64,000 bases of DNA from Sipunculus nudus (Eukaryota; Annelida; Sipuncula; Golfingiida; Sipunculidae). The stretch covers positions 78,963,429-79,027,428 of the forward strand of contig CM049312.1 in NCBI GenBank assembly GCA_026874595.1, written 5' to 3'. The notes under the pieces were generated by a model, which did not search any database, was not told the DNA's origin, and saw only the letters and a program-made list of their open reading frames with translations. Positions 1-11,928 of the stretch are shown piece by piece (positions within the stretch are counted from its first letter, which is position 1; the number at the start of each line of letters is the position of its first letter). A program made the translations under genes and the position numbers.

Positions 1-480
1 TTATGTATTTTTTCAACCTACTTTGAAGCTCCTAAAATCGTTGCAAGTAGTAAAAGTAATCTTGGATTTTAGGTAATATAATATAATTTATTGTATCATT
101 ACCCATATAAAATTACACGAGACTCTTCTTTACTTTTTAAATGAAATCATGGCTGTTATTGAACCTGTTTTACACAAATTGACGTCATATCTACAGACAT
201 TTAGCTCTTCGTTTCTCAAGAGCTTTACACAAAGCAAATATGAAACTAATTTATCCTCTGTATCAGTCCAAACCTCAACAATTTAATTCAAATGTCTGGT
301 CATTTTATTAGATGTTTTATATATTGATAGTGAAATGTTTAAACATTTTAGTGAAATTTTGATAGTTTTAACAGATGATTGAAATATTGATTTTAAAATA
401 TCTCATTTAATTTTGTTACCCTCTGAATGTAATATTTTATCCAATTGGACTTTTTTTTCATATTCTGATAATAGTATGTT
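1..480. other. AT-rich DNA, nothing recognised
   Basis: AT-rich sequence with homopolymer runs. I see no open reading frame of note, no exon-like segment and no clear repeat structure in either direction. Confidence 0.5.
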
Positions 481-589
481 TAACTAGAAATGTGCTCAGA
501 GAGCGCAGACCTCCGCCAAGACAGCTCATTAGCCCTACCCCAACATTGCATTTTCAGAAATGCAACGTTCTTTCTTATAAAGAAAAAGG

Positions 590-1070
590 CTCCTATGCTG
601 TACGTTGATTTACAGACACCTTTCAGGAAAATGGAACATAGATTGCTGGACGAGTGAGACGTTCCATATGCGTATTTCTTGAAAGATCTTAATATGTTCT
701 TGCTGATTATATACGGTTATTACTTCCGCCAAGCAAAGCGGCGGGGGTTATGTTTTTGGTGGTGTTGGTTTGTTTATCCGTTAGAAGGCCTACTCAAAAA
801 GTTCTAAACAGAGTTAGATGAAATTTTCGGTAAAGTTCGGCAATGATTCAAGGAACAATTGATTAAACTTTGGGGGTGATCCATGCGTAAATAACTGCGA
901 GTTATGTGTTTTATGGGGTTTTATAGCTCATTTGTTTAAGTTGGATCGTAGCAGGTGACGATTTCGCCATCTATGGAGTGCGAGTCGTGACGTTACAGAT
1001 GACAATTAATGACGTCACTCAACGTGTACATGCCGTTTCCCTGAAAGGTGTCAGTAAATCAACGTACAGC
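590..1070. repeat. Inverted-repeat dispersed element (MITE-like)
   Basis: The stretch TGTACGTTGATTTAC at about 599 reappears in inverted orientation at about 1045-1065, next to a CTTTCAGG/CCTGAAAG motif, giving imperfect arms of about 40 bp separated by about 390 bp. The centre (about 724-900) carries a segment beginning CTTCCGCCAAGCAAAGCGG. A related TCCGCCAAAACAAAG start is seen at about 40556, so this inner part is a dispersed repeat. No coding capacity is visible. A non-autonomous DNA element is the simplest reading, but I could not define a target-site duplication. Confidence 0.45.
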
Positions 1071-2520
1071 ATTGTGGAAATGTTTCCTTTAAATGAAACA
1101 ATATAACAATACATCTTGTTAACAGTTATAAATATAAACACATGCATGTTAACAAAAACAAAGTACTGGAACAAATAACATGAAAGTAAATGCCTAAAAG
1201 ACATAAAATGCTTAAATTACGTATCTACTCACATGTGAAATTTTATATTAAGGAATAAGTTAAAGATATAAAAAAAATATGTAATTTTCCCCAGGGTTTT
1301 CTACTCAATGTTATAGATCTTTTTCAATACATAGTTTTAAACTACTGGAAATCGGTTTTACATTGTTACATTTACAGTTATTGACTTGTTAAAAATTACA
1401 GTCATTTTATTAATATTTTTTTCATTGACCGTGTTATGAAAGCTTGACAACCAGTTCTGAATCTGGGATAATAGGTTTTGTGTTTCTCGACACTAATAAA
1501 ACAGATGTTACAAATTTTACTTCTCAGACATGCATGCTGAACAAAGTGTGGATTCTTTCTTTTCAAATAAGATATAAAAAAAGTTTAATGCTATTCATCT
1601 GTGAAGAAGTTGAAACTTGAACATTCTTAAGTCTTCTGATATTGTTATATTTTTTATTTTCTTAAAGGCTTCAGTTAAAATCTTCAAGGGTTTATTATAT
1701 ATATTAAGAACTAATTATGTGTATACTGTTTATATAACCCTTTTCATCTCAAGATTCTTTCAAGACTAGATTTATATAATGAATTTGAATGAAGTTCATT
1801 CGTGTTATGCATTTTCCTCCAATGAGATGGAATTGCATCTATAATGCTCATGTATTGCATTTTTTTTATATTTAACTGAAACTCTTTTAATTTAGTGTGG
1901 GATAAAAATAGACGTTTAAAGCTTGCCTTAAAATCGAAGATTTGTCACCACTCTGCTGGCCACAATTTTGTAGCAATCGAACTGAAACTTGACGGTTGAT
2001 TAAAAACCAAAAGTATTGTAAATCGTTTATTTTATGGTCAATATAGGTTAAAGGTTAAGGTCAAAAACAGGTCTATCTACATAAACTATAGGTCATTTGT
2101 TTCGTCTATGCTTTCTCAGCATTTAATTTTTTTCCAGAATTAATTCCCTTTTCTCAGGCATATAGGATGATTGATAATTCATTCTAGATCATCCGTCAGT
2201 TTCTATGCGATGCACAGCATAACGAATAATAACAATAAATAAGTAATATAATATTTTATTGTATAAAATAGCAGAGTGATTCCACGTTACACAAATGATA
2301 AACGTATATACAATTATTTATATGTATGAACATATTCAGATGTCGTGATTCTGCAACTTGTCATGGTCAATAAAGGTTGTATAACTGACATCTGTGTTTA
2401 GCTTTTTGTGTAGTAAATATTTCGTGGAGGTAAGCACGTCCACTCTTTAATGCAAACTTATCTGGCCTTGGGTACATAGTTCTCATGCTAGCACTGTTCC
2501 AGGATGTGGCGGACTTTTTC
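1071..2520. other. AT-rich intergenic DNA, nothing recognised
   Basis: Long AT-rich stretch without convincing exons, RNA genes or repeat boundaries. Open frames here are short and of low complexity. Confidence 0.5.
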
Positions 2521-2599
2521 CTATCCGATTAAATTTCGCACGTATCTCACTTTCCAAACATTCTCCAGCCAACATTTTTTTTTAAAAACATACTGGTTC

Positions 2600-2810
2600 T
2601 TCCCGGAGAGACCGACCGTGCTTATCACACAGCCTGCCACCTCCTCTCCCCAGATGACGTAACTAGCCATGTCCTGACTGATTGATGGGGCATGACTGAT
2701 TCTTTCAGGAGAGACTGACTGGGCATAATACACAGGAGAGACTGATAGTGTTTATCACACAACCTGACACCTCCTGTCCCAAAGTGACGTGGCTAGCTAT
2801 GCCCGATTGT
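2600..2810. repeat. Two-copy tandem duplication, about 130 bp unit
   Basis: A segment containing GAGAGAC, TATCACACA, CACCTCCT, TGACGT and TAGC occurs at about 2607-2690 and again, diverged, at about 2732-2805. A short 70-residue reading frame across it (2521-2733, minus) is explained by the repeat and is not called as a gene. Confidence 0.55.
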
Positions 2811-3254
2811 TATAAACTGATATGAATGTATGAATGGGATCATAATTTATGAAATGTAGTTGATTAAACAGCATATATCCCCCCCCCCCCACTTTTGTAA
2901 TTGCGATTTACATAAGGAACATATTCCAGACCGTACGTCAGTTTTCATGCTGAATATATGTAATATATAATTAATTTTTAAACTAACATTAAAACTGCTT
3001 GTCTTTCGGTTAAATTCTACCTGGAAACACAAAGTGTCATTGGAAGACAATATATAGTCACAATCATTGCATATCATAATTAGTAAATTGTTCCAAAATT
3101 TATCATTGTAAATTGCAAATGTATCAATGAACAATATTTTAAAATATGAGCTAATATAAATGTGTATATGCATCTTAATGATAACCAATATGTCATTAAT
3201 AATCATAAATATTATATTGTGACAGTATAATAAAATGCCAGTATGAATAGAATG

Positions 3255-3700
3255 TAACATGATTCATTTATTGAAAGTTCAAAATGTGATGTCATGATCA
3301 GAGTATGTATCATGAACTTCTGCAGTAACGTCCAGTGTACCTATACTGTTTTGGTATATATGGTCGATCAGTGTGCCTTTATCAGTTATAGGTTTTCTTA
3401 AAAATTGCTTAAAATTGATTTCCTTCATTCATACAGATAATTTCCTCTCTTTCGTTTCATTCAAATCATAATTAAAGTCGCCCAATAAAAATATATGAAA
3501 ATTCAATGGCAAAGAGGAGATAACTGAACGAAATCTTCGGCAAAAGTGTTTATGAGGGTATAATGGCTTTCTGTATACAAGCACCACAATGATTACGGGT
3601 TCCTGAACTTTGAACTGCACAATTTTACATTCCAGTTCCTCACACTCGACATTACCTTCTCTGATTGCAGTTAGCGCATATCATAAATCGTGCAATCCAC
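3255..3700 (-). pseudogene. Endonuclease/exonuclease/phosphatase-like domain of Helentron
   Basis: Reads VVLVYRKP, then FLLGDFNYDLNE (GDFN at 3471-3482), a stop, then TLIDHIY and YSDHDITF (SDHD near 3290-3303). GDFN and SDH are the hallmark motifs of AP-endonuclease-like nucleases. It sits directly downstream of the helicase on the same strand, as in Helentrons. The N-terminal part is missing or too diverged to see, and an in-frame stop follows the GDFN segment. A LINE endonuclease is the alternative, but the adjacent helicase makes a Helentron much more likely. Confidence 0.7.
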
Positions 3701-3989
3701 GGTGGTTCGGTTGGACTGGTACATTTACCTAAATATATCATACTGATACTTCTCTGAAAAAAAAATATCTAGACTATTGTCATCTGTCTAAAATGTTTCG
3801 GTGAAACACATTACATCTGAGCGTTTGAAAATGATGGTTTGTCAATCAGTCAAGAAGTCGGAAATTTTCGGGAGAAAATAACGTATATTCATTTGACCAA
3901 TAATTGTCCACTCATCATCTTGTTTCACCGGATTCAGTTCATCTGTTGTTATTGTATTCTGTCGCACTTCTTTCATTTTATCTTCAATT

Positions 3990-5317
3990 TCCCTGGTAGC
4001 CTTTATTCCAGCAGCATCAAATCTACGATATATAAACCTTCAAATGTTTTCATACGACTAAATGCAACATATGCTTGTCCTTTTGAAAAACGCTTCGTCT
4101 TCTTCATGTTCAAAACAATTTTGTCTACGGTTACACCCTGGCATTTGTGGATGGTGACTGCCTATGCTAAAGTTAATTGAAATTGTCTTCTTTCAATCTG
4201 TGCTCCCTTTCGGTTTCCCTTTTCGTATCTTGATTCTTGTCTCTTATAAGCTCTCCGCTAGGGTGTTCCTGATTCCATTGACTAGCAGATAATGCACCGT
4301 TCCCGATATATTCATCATCAAATTTTACAAAAATCAATTGAACAGTTCCACTAACAGTCTTTATTATCTGTTGTACTGTACCGATAACACCACTGACGAG
4401 ACCATTAACCGTACTGATATTGCATGTAAGAATGACCCTGGCACTAACTGTCAATATAAGAACGGTACGTAATCCCACCATTTCCGATCGCTTTTGTGAT
4501 GTTACCACTTTTTCTAGATTAACTTGCCCAGTGCTGTCAGTTTTATCATCTGATGCATGAATGTATATTAGACTGTCTTCATTGGGCTCTTATTCTTTCA
4601 ATTTCTTAATATTTTTCGTCAACGTCAAAATTGTATGTTTTAACGTGCAAAGCGTCGTCTGGAAAATTAGGATCATCTTAAGTAATCCGTCGTGTTTCTA
4701 GTAATGACATATCTGCTTAAGTATGGTTTCTGGTTCTTATGCGACAGAGCAGTTCAGCAAAAGCACAGTCCTCTTTTTGGTGCATCACCTCATCCATGTC
4801 ATGTAGATGGAAGTCGTCCTTTCAGATATTGCCTTAAAGTCTTTCGATAGAATCTTCTACCTGTTGATAGGCCTGTGAGTGGAATACTGGGAGAGTTGAT
4901 AATTGTCTCCAACTGCCAAAATTGAAACGTTTCTGAATAAACCGATTCAGCTGAAACACCTTTTGTTTTCTGCAGACGCTTGTGAATGTCCAGCAACATA
5001 TCTGATCCAACCTTTGAAATCCCGTCAAGGATCAATAACTGCAGGTTTTCCAGCTTGGACCTCAGTATGTCCAGTTTGTCAAAGGAAACATGATCACCGC
5101 CATACTTTCTTGTCTGCAGCGATAAAGCTGAATGTATATACCACCATATATACAAACTACCAATATCAAAAGCAACAACTTCAGTGGGTGCAGTTAGAAG
5201 GACCGTTATCTCGGAAATAACTATCGCGTTTGACATGCGGAACAGTTTTGTCACATCAAAGTGTATGAGCTTGATGACATGGGATTTTCCAACACCACTT
5301 GGTCCACTCATAAACAC
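3990..5317 (-). pseudogene. PIF1-like helicase fragment of Helentron
   Basis: Walker A GPSGVGKS lies at 5282-5305. It is followed by LLTAPT and IHSALSL motifs and LLILDGISKVG, the Walker B region (D at 5024-5026), where the usual glutamate of DEIS is glycine. After a frame change, SARVILTCNI and a GTVQ block are read around 4470-4370. Another change leads into the C-terminal helicase motif ([14 protein letters not shown], then AYVAFSRM and FEGLYIVDL) at about 4180-4000. An in-frame TAG at 4161-4163 stands where family members carry glutamine. The combination of frameshifts, a stop and a lost acidic residue means no active helicase. In Helitrons this domain unwinds DNA during rolling-circle transposition. 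Confidence 0.8.
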
Positions 5318-6100
5318 ATATTAAGGCTTTATAACTTTTGTTAGTTTCAAGGCTCCAATAGCTTCTTTGTACCATTTACTGTTGATGAATACCATCGCTT
5401 GTTTTATATATAGAACGCGTACCATCTTTCTGTATTAATCATCAGGTAAGGTTTGTCACTCGGCCTCTTCTTCTTAGGGGGAACTAATTTCTGAAGTATG
5501 ATCGCACTTGGGATTTCCAATCAAATCTGATAGGCGTCTAGATCTTGTTGATCTATGTCTCTTTCTATTGCTACTCATTCAACTTTTTCTTGAAAATTGT
5601 TATGTTCAGTACCAGGTGCAACATTTGCCCACGCATGTTCAGGCGGTCCTAACTGTGTTCTACGTTTTCTGTGCATTTAGCTTCATTTCAGCTATCAAGT
5701 CCTGTATATGAAAGTAATGCAATGCAAATCAGGAAAACCACCCAACAGATCAGCATTTTCGTTACGCCATGATAGGTATAGCATCAGCTCTGCTTGATAG
5801 AAGTCACGTGGATCCTTCTCGATTACTACACCTGTGAAAACTAATTACTGCTGGACGTTTCCGTTTGTACATCACAGCTCCATTTATCAACTTGATCTCT
5901 TTTGGCAGTTCTGCTTGACCAGCCTCTTGGTCTTAATCAGTATCTAGTACATATGGTATGCTGTCATTGTCGTCTTAATTTATGTTTCCATACATCACTT
6001 TATAGTTAGATGCAAGGTCTGGTGAACATTGATCATGGAGCGTTTCATCAGTTTCTGCAGATTGGTGGCGCCACGTCTAGATAGATGTAACTCAGAATAA

Positions 6101-7460
6101 ATAACTTAATGCTCTGCTTCACAATTAGTCCTGAAAGCTAGACAAACTGCAGTATCTGCCATAACATTTACATGTATTAATGATCCAACACAAGCAAAAA
6201 TTTACATCTCTGGCCTTGATTTAATATGGTAATTTTGCAGATTTCGCGTAACAAATAAAACAATATCCCGTGGAAATATTTCAGCAAAACAACATAACCC
6301 TCTCTGACTGAAATTATGACTGTTCATATTTCGTGCATGTAAGCGAATGTGGCCAAAGTGCAGATACGGTGGCCTAGTTTCTATGGCATCATATGTGACA
6401 TAGGACCAATACAACATAGTTACAAGTCTAAATATACTACTAAAATCTTTACTTGTCGCTTATTCCTGTTATTAACTGGAGACTTGAATGAAATGTACAT
6501 TTAAACTTGAGCTTGCACACGTGTCATTTGTGACACTCAGCTTGCGAAATCCGGATTTTAGTCTCTATGGAAAATGACGGCCCCGATAGCAGCCACGTGG
6601 AATAACTGGGAGGTTTAACCAATCAGAGTTCGATACGGGTATGGGGATACGACACAAAAGTACTTTAGAAGACATCGTACAGGCGTGAATATTTCTGCGG
6701 ATAGTTTGATGGCAATGTAACATGTATTGGCTGACTTTGTGCAGAATATTGCCTTTTTGAGACCACGCCCAAATTACCAATTAGATACCAGACATATTTT
6801 CTCAAATAAAAGACATCAAACTTCAGTTATAACTTCATAAAAGCCAAACACTGCACGGCTGGTCTTATCGGACTATCGGTTGGTCTTTCTTTTTTATATA
6901 AATTAGGTAAAAATATGCAAATTACTACAGGACAGGTCGAGGAAAAGTATTCATATCTTTAGAATTTGTAAAGTTATATCCAGAAATAACACTTCAGATG
7001 AAAGCTATACATGAAAGCTATACACGTCAGCTATCACATGACATTAACTTTTTTTTTTAAATAGGCAACATAGAAGATGGTATCAATAAATAATACATAT
7101 AACAATATGTGCCGCAAAATTGCAAATTCGGTGCAAATACATTACAAAATAGGCTGCTGTTATACAGAATGCTACCACTTTCACACTAATATCAAGTATT
7201 TTAATTATCTACATACATTTTTCGAGAAAAAAAAACATTGATAGCAATTGTCACCTATTTGGTCCCGGTGATCCCTCTGGCTGATGTACTAGCAGTACTG
7301 TATAAATTAAATATAATTTCACAAGACTAAGTTTCAGTGATACCCAAGTCTAAAATTTAATTCTACAGACTACCTAAAAAGTCGTCACATGGACTTAATG
7401 TCTCCTATTCACCCTGTTTATGCGGTGCTATGGTTCTTCGTGAGTAAACACAGTCAACGT
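6101..7460. other. Unassigned DNA with short dispersed-repeat similarity
   Basis: No gene recognised. A stretch at about 6545-6700 (CCGGATTTTAGTCT and following) resembles sequence near 57945-58030. A further part (GATACGACACAAAAGTACT) resembles about 53850-53880, so this is probably part of a dispersed repeat. Confidence 0.4.
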
Positions 7461-8143
7461 ATATCTGTTTACTAGGGGGCGCTGAACTCGAACCTTCCAA
7501 ATATATCATTATTTTCATATCTTTCATATCGTCCTCAATTACATCAATTATAACTTATTTTCTTCCTCGGAATCTTCCCAATAACCAGGTAAATTCATCT
7601 GGTGTCAAACTTGTCTCACTTTGTCAGTATGTCTGTCTGATCGTCTTTTGTTGTCAGCTTGCTTTTTCTTTTGTCCCATATTTCATTCTGCGGGATATAT
7701 CTTCTCTGCGATGACCCTGAGAGTCATTCAATTGATAGAAAACCGTCTGTCAATCATTTCGTATTCCGGCAAGCGTTCGACCTATGGTCGTCTAGTTTGT
7801 TTGTCTGTCCGCGCTCTACACGTCGCAATTTTGCACCAATCGCTTTCTAATTTAAAGATCTGATAGAAAAGCAAATCACCTAGATAGTTTTCAGTCCAAA
7901 CAGGTCATAGGTCAAGGTCATGAAAAGTATACAAAACTGGTTAAGTCCTCCGGTCTCAATCTTGTGTCACTTTGTCAGTATGTCTGTCTGTTTGTCAGTT
8001 GTCTTCAAATTCGCCTGCTTGCTAGTTCTTGTGTCTCACATATAGCATTCTACAGGCCACAGTTTTGAAGGAATACCTTTTGAAACTATTACATCTTATG
8101 TCTTACACTAATATCTCGAAAATAATTTTTAATTTTTCATTTA
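7460..8143. repeat. Left part of tandem repeat array, unit about 330 bp
   Basis: Shares CTAGGGGGCGCTG, TGTCAGTATGTCTGTCTG, GGCCACAGTTTTGAAGGAAT and CCGGCAAGCGTTCGACCTATGGTC blocks with the better preserved array at 9668-10740. Open frames in this interval (for example 7621-7863) come from the repeat and recur at 10441-10833, so they are not genes. Confidence 0.7.
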
Positions 8144-8223
8144 TATCAATGGAAGTAGTGAAAATCTTGTCTTAACACATACTTTTTTAACGTTCCTTAT
8201 ATCCTTTGTAACAATACATACAA

Positions 8224-8302
<79 letters not shown>
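8224..8302. repeat. (TAA)n microsatellite
   Basis: About 26 near-perfect TAA units. The minus-strand poly-tyrosine frame across it is an artefact. Confidence 0.95.
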
Positions 8303-9667
8303 TATAACAATAACAATATGGCTGTCACAGTGGTTATTATTTCTATATTCTTTATTCTTTAACGATTTCATATAAGAGCTAGACGCGGTGAGCACAAACG
8401 TACCTTGGTTTCACACCCGGAAGGAATGGACGCCCAGGTTCTTTAAAACGGTAAACAAAACCGGCTGAAACTCACACATATACTCCAAAAGGTGAAAACA
8501 GCATGACTAAACAAAACAAAATATATTAAAATACACTTACATTTCTCCTGAGTGGCGTTCCGCACAAATATATATCGATGATCACAATAGTCCACATAAT
8601 CAAACACAATCACTAAGTCCTGTTTAATCCTTTCTGTTCAGAGCACAGGAAAGTTTACTCCTCTGCGTTCACAACACACAAAATTTTGTTTACACTTCTC
8701 CGGATTACATGATCGATGCGAACACGTGACATAGGAATGTCAGCTCTTAGCCAAGTCTGCCCTCACTGTATACTACCACAGGGATTCGCCGGCGCCTCAC
8801 GCTGCCAACACCGCAGCTACTCACTGGAGCATGCGCTTGCCCCTCAAGACAAAGTCGTGAAAGAACTGACAGATAGACTCACATCCTCCTCTGTAGGATT
8901 ACTAAAGAAATGTCTCTCACAGCTGATGTCACCTGATTCATCCAGCACGAAGTACCTGAAAATTCCCCTGCACGACAATATTCAGCGTCACTAAGGTTTC
9001 GCGTGTATCGTCCAGGCCTGTTACCGGATTCACTCACGGCAGACACACATCGCCGGATTACCAGCCCGTCGACAATTGCGATATCAACTCTGAAGCCGTT
9101 ACAGAGGTATATACGTGGCCGTCCTCAGACGCTAACTTCCTTCTCTCAGGAATATTGTCCTTCATCTGTATATATACAATCACAGACCCGCCACTGGACC
9201 GCAGACAACCAACAAAATATACCTAACTGGCGCTGTGAGATCTTCTTACCCATGGCTTTTATACGCCCTCATGATGTCACACGTCCTGGCCGTCTTTAGA
9301 CCAATCGTCTCACAGAACTATACGGCTTGTCATAAACTGTATTAATACTAAAATGGACACGCCTCCATAAACCATAAGAAAAGGCAAAATAAGCAGGTGC
9401 GTTGCTTTTCATGTCTGCAATAAACAATGTTGCCATAGGAACCATCCAGACATGAATGGTTACGTTTTTTCGGGGAAAAGTCATGATATTCGAAAATAAA
9501 TGGTCATATTTGTCTAACTTTGTCAGTTTTACAGCTAGTTTTTTTTTTTTTTGCATCAGGTAGTATTCAAATAGTGTTATGTGATTATATTAAAAGTCTT
9601 GCAATATCTCGTACAATATCTCGTTAAACGTGATATTTCAAGATTTCACTTAGTGATAGACTAGAGT
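8303..9667 (-). other. Unidentified segment inside the tandem array, with a TATA-like site
   Basis: This sequence separates two parts of the 332-bp array and shares nothing with the repeat unit. Its base composition is less AT-rich, especially 8700-9300. On the minus strand GTATAAAAGCC near 9256-9270 resembles a core promoter, followed by GGCGCCAGTT-like and TATATATAC motifs, which would suit an LTR or other transposon promoter. No terminal repeats, polyprotein or primer-binding site were found, so its nature stays open. Confidence 0.3.
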
Positions 9668-10740
9668 CCACAATTATGCAGGAATCCTTTTGAAACTGGT
9701 ACATGTTATGTCTTACACAAATATCTTGAAACGAATTCTTCATTTTCCGAATATGGCCGCTAGGGGGCGCTGTACATGACCCTTCCCAACATATCACTTT
9801 TTTTTGCCTTATCGCCATAACTATAATTCTCAATTACAGAAACTATGGCTTATTTTATTTCTCTTGGCCTTCCCCATAACCTGAGTAAGTCATGTGGTCT
9901 CATTCTTATGTAACTTTGTTAGTTTGTCTGTCTGTTTGTCAGTTGTCCTTAATTTCGCCTGCTTGCTGGTTCTTGTGTCTTACATATACCATTCTGCAGG
10001 CCACAGTTTTAAAGGAATCTTTTTGAAACTGGTACATGTAATGTCTTACACAAATATCTCAAAACCGTTTCTTCATTTTCCGAATATGGCCCTTAGGGGG
10101 CGCTGCACATGACCTTCCCTAACATATCATTTTTTGGCCATATCTCCAAAATTATAATTCTCACTTACAGAAACTATGGCTTATTTTCTTTCTCTTGGTC
10201 TTCATCATTATCGGAGTAATTCAGATGGTCTCATTTTTGTGTCACTTTGTTAGTCTGTCTGTCTGTTTGTCAGTTGTCCTCAAATTTGCCTGCTTGCTAG
10301 TTCTTGTGTCTTACATATAGCATTCTACAGGCCACAGTTTTGAAGGAATACCTTTAGAAACTGGTACATGTTATGTCTTACACAAATATCTCGAAACGAA
10401 TTCTTCATTTTTCGAATATGGCCGCTAGGGGGCGCTGCACATGACCTTCCCAAATATTAACTTTTATTTTCTTCCTCTAAGTCTTATCCATAACCCGATT
10501 AATTCCTCTGGTCTAAAGCTTGTGTCACTTTGTCAGTATGTCTGTTTGTTTGTCAGATGTTGTCAGCTATGTCTGCTTTCATGTTTTTTTGTGTGTTATA
10601 TGTCGTTCAACAGGCCTAACTTTTCAACAGTCGCTCTGAAAGTCACTCAATTGTTAGAAAACCGACACTTTGTTCTGTCTGTCCATCGGTTTGTCATTTC
10701 GATTTCCGGCAAGCGTTCGACCTATGGTCGTCTAGTTTTT
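9668..10740. repeat. Tandem repeat array, unit about 332 bp, three to four copies
   Basis: The marker CCACAGTTTT(G/A)AAGGAAT falls at about 9999 and 10331, with a diverged copy at about 9669. CTAGGGGGCGCTG(T/C)ACATGA falls at about 9762 and 10427, with a diverged TTAGGGGGCGCTGCACATGA at 10093. The spacing is 330-333 bp. The last unit ends in the CCGGCAAGCGTTCGACC block also found at 7766. Each unit carries GTCTGTCTGTTTGTCAG. This is satellite-like or the tandem interior of a larger repeat. Confidence 0.85.
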
Positions 10741-11284
10741 GTTTTTATTTTTAAGAAAATGACCGTTATGAGATTGTCAAACGGCAGTGGTAGCCACTGT
10801 AAGGGAATGCCCATATGCAGCTATCATCTATGAATTACCTTGGGCGAAATATTAAGTCGTGCGCTCAAAGTATTAAGTTGTGCTAAAGATATATGATAAG
10901 ATAAGATATTATTTATTACTAATGAGGAATTTGGATGTCAAATAACTAGCTTCATTCAAAATTAAGAAAAATAATACTGTGTAAATTAATGATCACATGA
11001 TTAACGACAAGAAAATAAATATTAATACATATGCTTATTGGACAAAATGCACCCAACATGAATGAGACCATGAAGCGATCTGTCATGCACATGATTGACG
11101 CTATCCATCTTCAACATTTAAGCCATCTGAATGTTCCATTCAACGTATGTTGACTTCTCATTTTGGTTTTAGACTTCGTCAGCACTATTTAACCATACAC
11201 ATTCGAGGTCAGAAAGACTGCGTTCTTGTCTAATCTCGCTTTATTAGCTACGCTCAAATGACTTAACCTGCGAATTATACTGAA
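10741..11284. other. Intergenic DNA, nothing recognised
   Basis: AT-rich sequence between the tandem array and a SINE. No exon-like or repeat structure supported. Confidence 0.45.
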
Positions 11285-11640
11285 GGTTTTTTTAAGATTG
11301 TTTTGGTGGGGGTAACCGCCTCCATTTTGTTATGCTCTCTTATCTTATTCTTAATCTAGACGTACATAAATCTTCAGAGTTCTAGTTCACCCGCTTCCTA
11401 TCATATTATTTCTGTATTCTGGTGTCAGCGTGCTGAGTGTCTACCGCACCTGCGGGTTCTTGGTGTGTAATCAACCCCATTGCTGGGTCATAACAACGAG
11501 GAAGCCCCCAAAACGCATTCGTTTTTTTGTGACGGTATAAATCTCGCCGCCTCGGCTGAGATTCGAACTCACGACCTCCAGGCTTCGAGTCCTGTGCTCT
11601 TCCACAGAGCCACAGTAGCCGGTTATACTGCAGGTTACCA
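11285..11640 (-). mobile_element. tRNA-derived SINE, copy 1
   Basis: On the minus strand a tRNA-like head (about 11628-11555) has an A-box-like TGGCTCTGTGG and a B-box-like AGTTCGAATCT. It is followed by a body with TTCCTCGTTGTTATGACCC and TACCGCACCTGCGG (read on either strand) and a 3' end GGAGGCGGTTACC near 11313-11300 running into an A-rich tail. The same body and tail recur at 29.6-29.97 kb in the same orientation. The acceptor stem pairs poorly and the head continues into non-tRNA sequence, so this is a SINE and not a tRNA gene. Confidence 0.75.
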
Positions 11641-11916
11641 CAGTTTGTACAACAGACGTGTAAAATAAAGTTAGTATTTTCTTATCCATATGAAAGCGAT
11701 TCTGTTTTCTAAGAAAGTATATCATTTGTCTTCCTTTTCACATAAACAGTCGGTGTTATCTGACCATTATGTTTGTTGTCTATAAAAGTACCATGATATC
11801 TATAATTAGACACAATCTCTACATATCACCATCAGTGAAAATAGGATAGTAAACTTTACTACTTAAAAGTCAATAATAGTTATTTGCTCTTAATCGTCTA
11901 AAGGGGGCTCTGAACA

Positions 11917-11922
11917 TTTATT
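11917..11922 (-). terminator. Candidate poly(A) signal of the lectin gene
   Basis: AATAAA on the minus strand, 6 nt past the TAA stop. It is unusually close to the stop; a later signal may be used instead. Confidence 0.4.
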
Positions 11923-11928
11923 TGCTGC

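Larger units (their letters stand above)
3250..6100 (-). mobile_element. Decayed Helentron (Rep/helicase-endonuclease rolling-circle transposon)
   Basis: Minus-strand frames read, in order, a Helitron-like linker (about 5890-5740: RKRPAV followed by FYQAELMLYLSWRNEN), a PIF1-type helicase (about 5305-3990) and an AP-endonuclease-like domain (about 3700-3255). A helicase followed by an endonuclease is the order known for Helentrons. The reading frame is broken many times (stops, frame changes), so this is a fossil. The rolling-circle Rep domain itself was not recognised; the upstream end is therefore open, and no terminal sequences were identified. Confidence 0.75.

Noticed and set aside
2847-3260. 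137-codon minus-strand frame
   Set aside because: AT-rich, low-complexity translation with no motif; not retained as a gene.
4903-5220. Plus-strand frame opposite the Helentron helicase
   Set aside because: Antisense shadow of the helicase-coding strand.
8141-8395. Minus-strand poly-tyrosine frame
   Set aside because: Produced by the TAA microsatellite.
11555-11628. Possible functional tRNA gene on the minus strand
   Set aside because: The acceptor stem is incomplete and the sequence continues into a body shared with another SINE copy.
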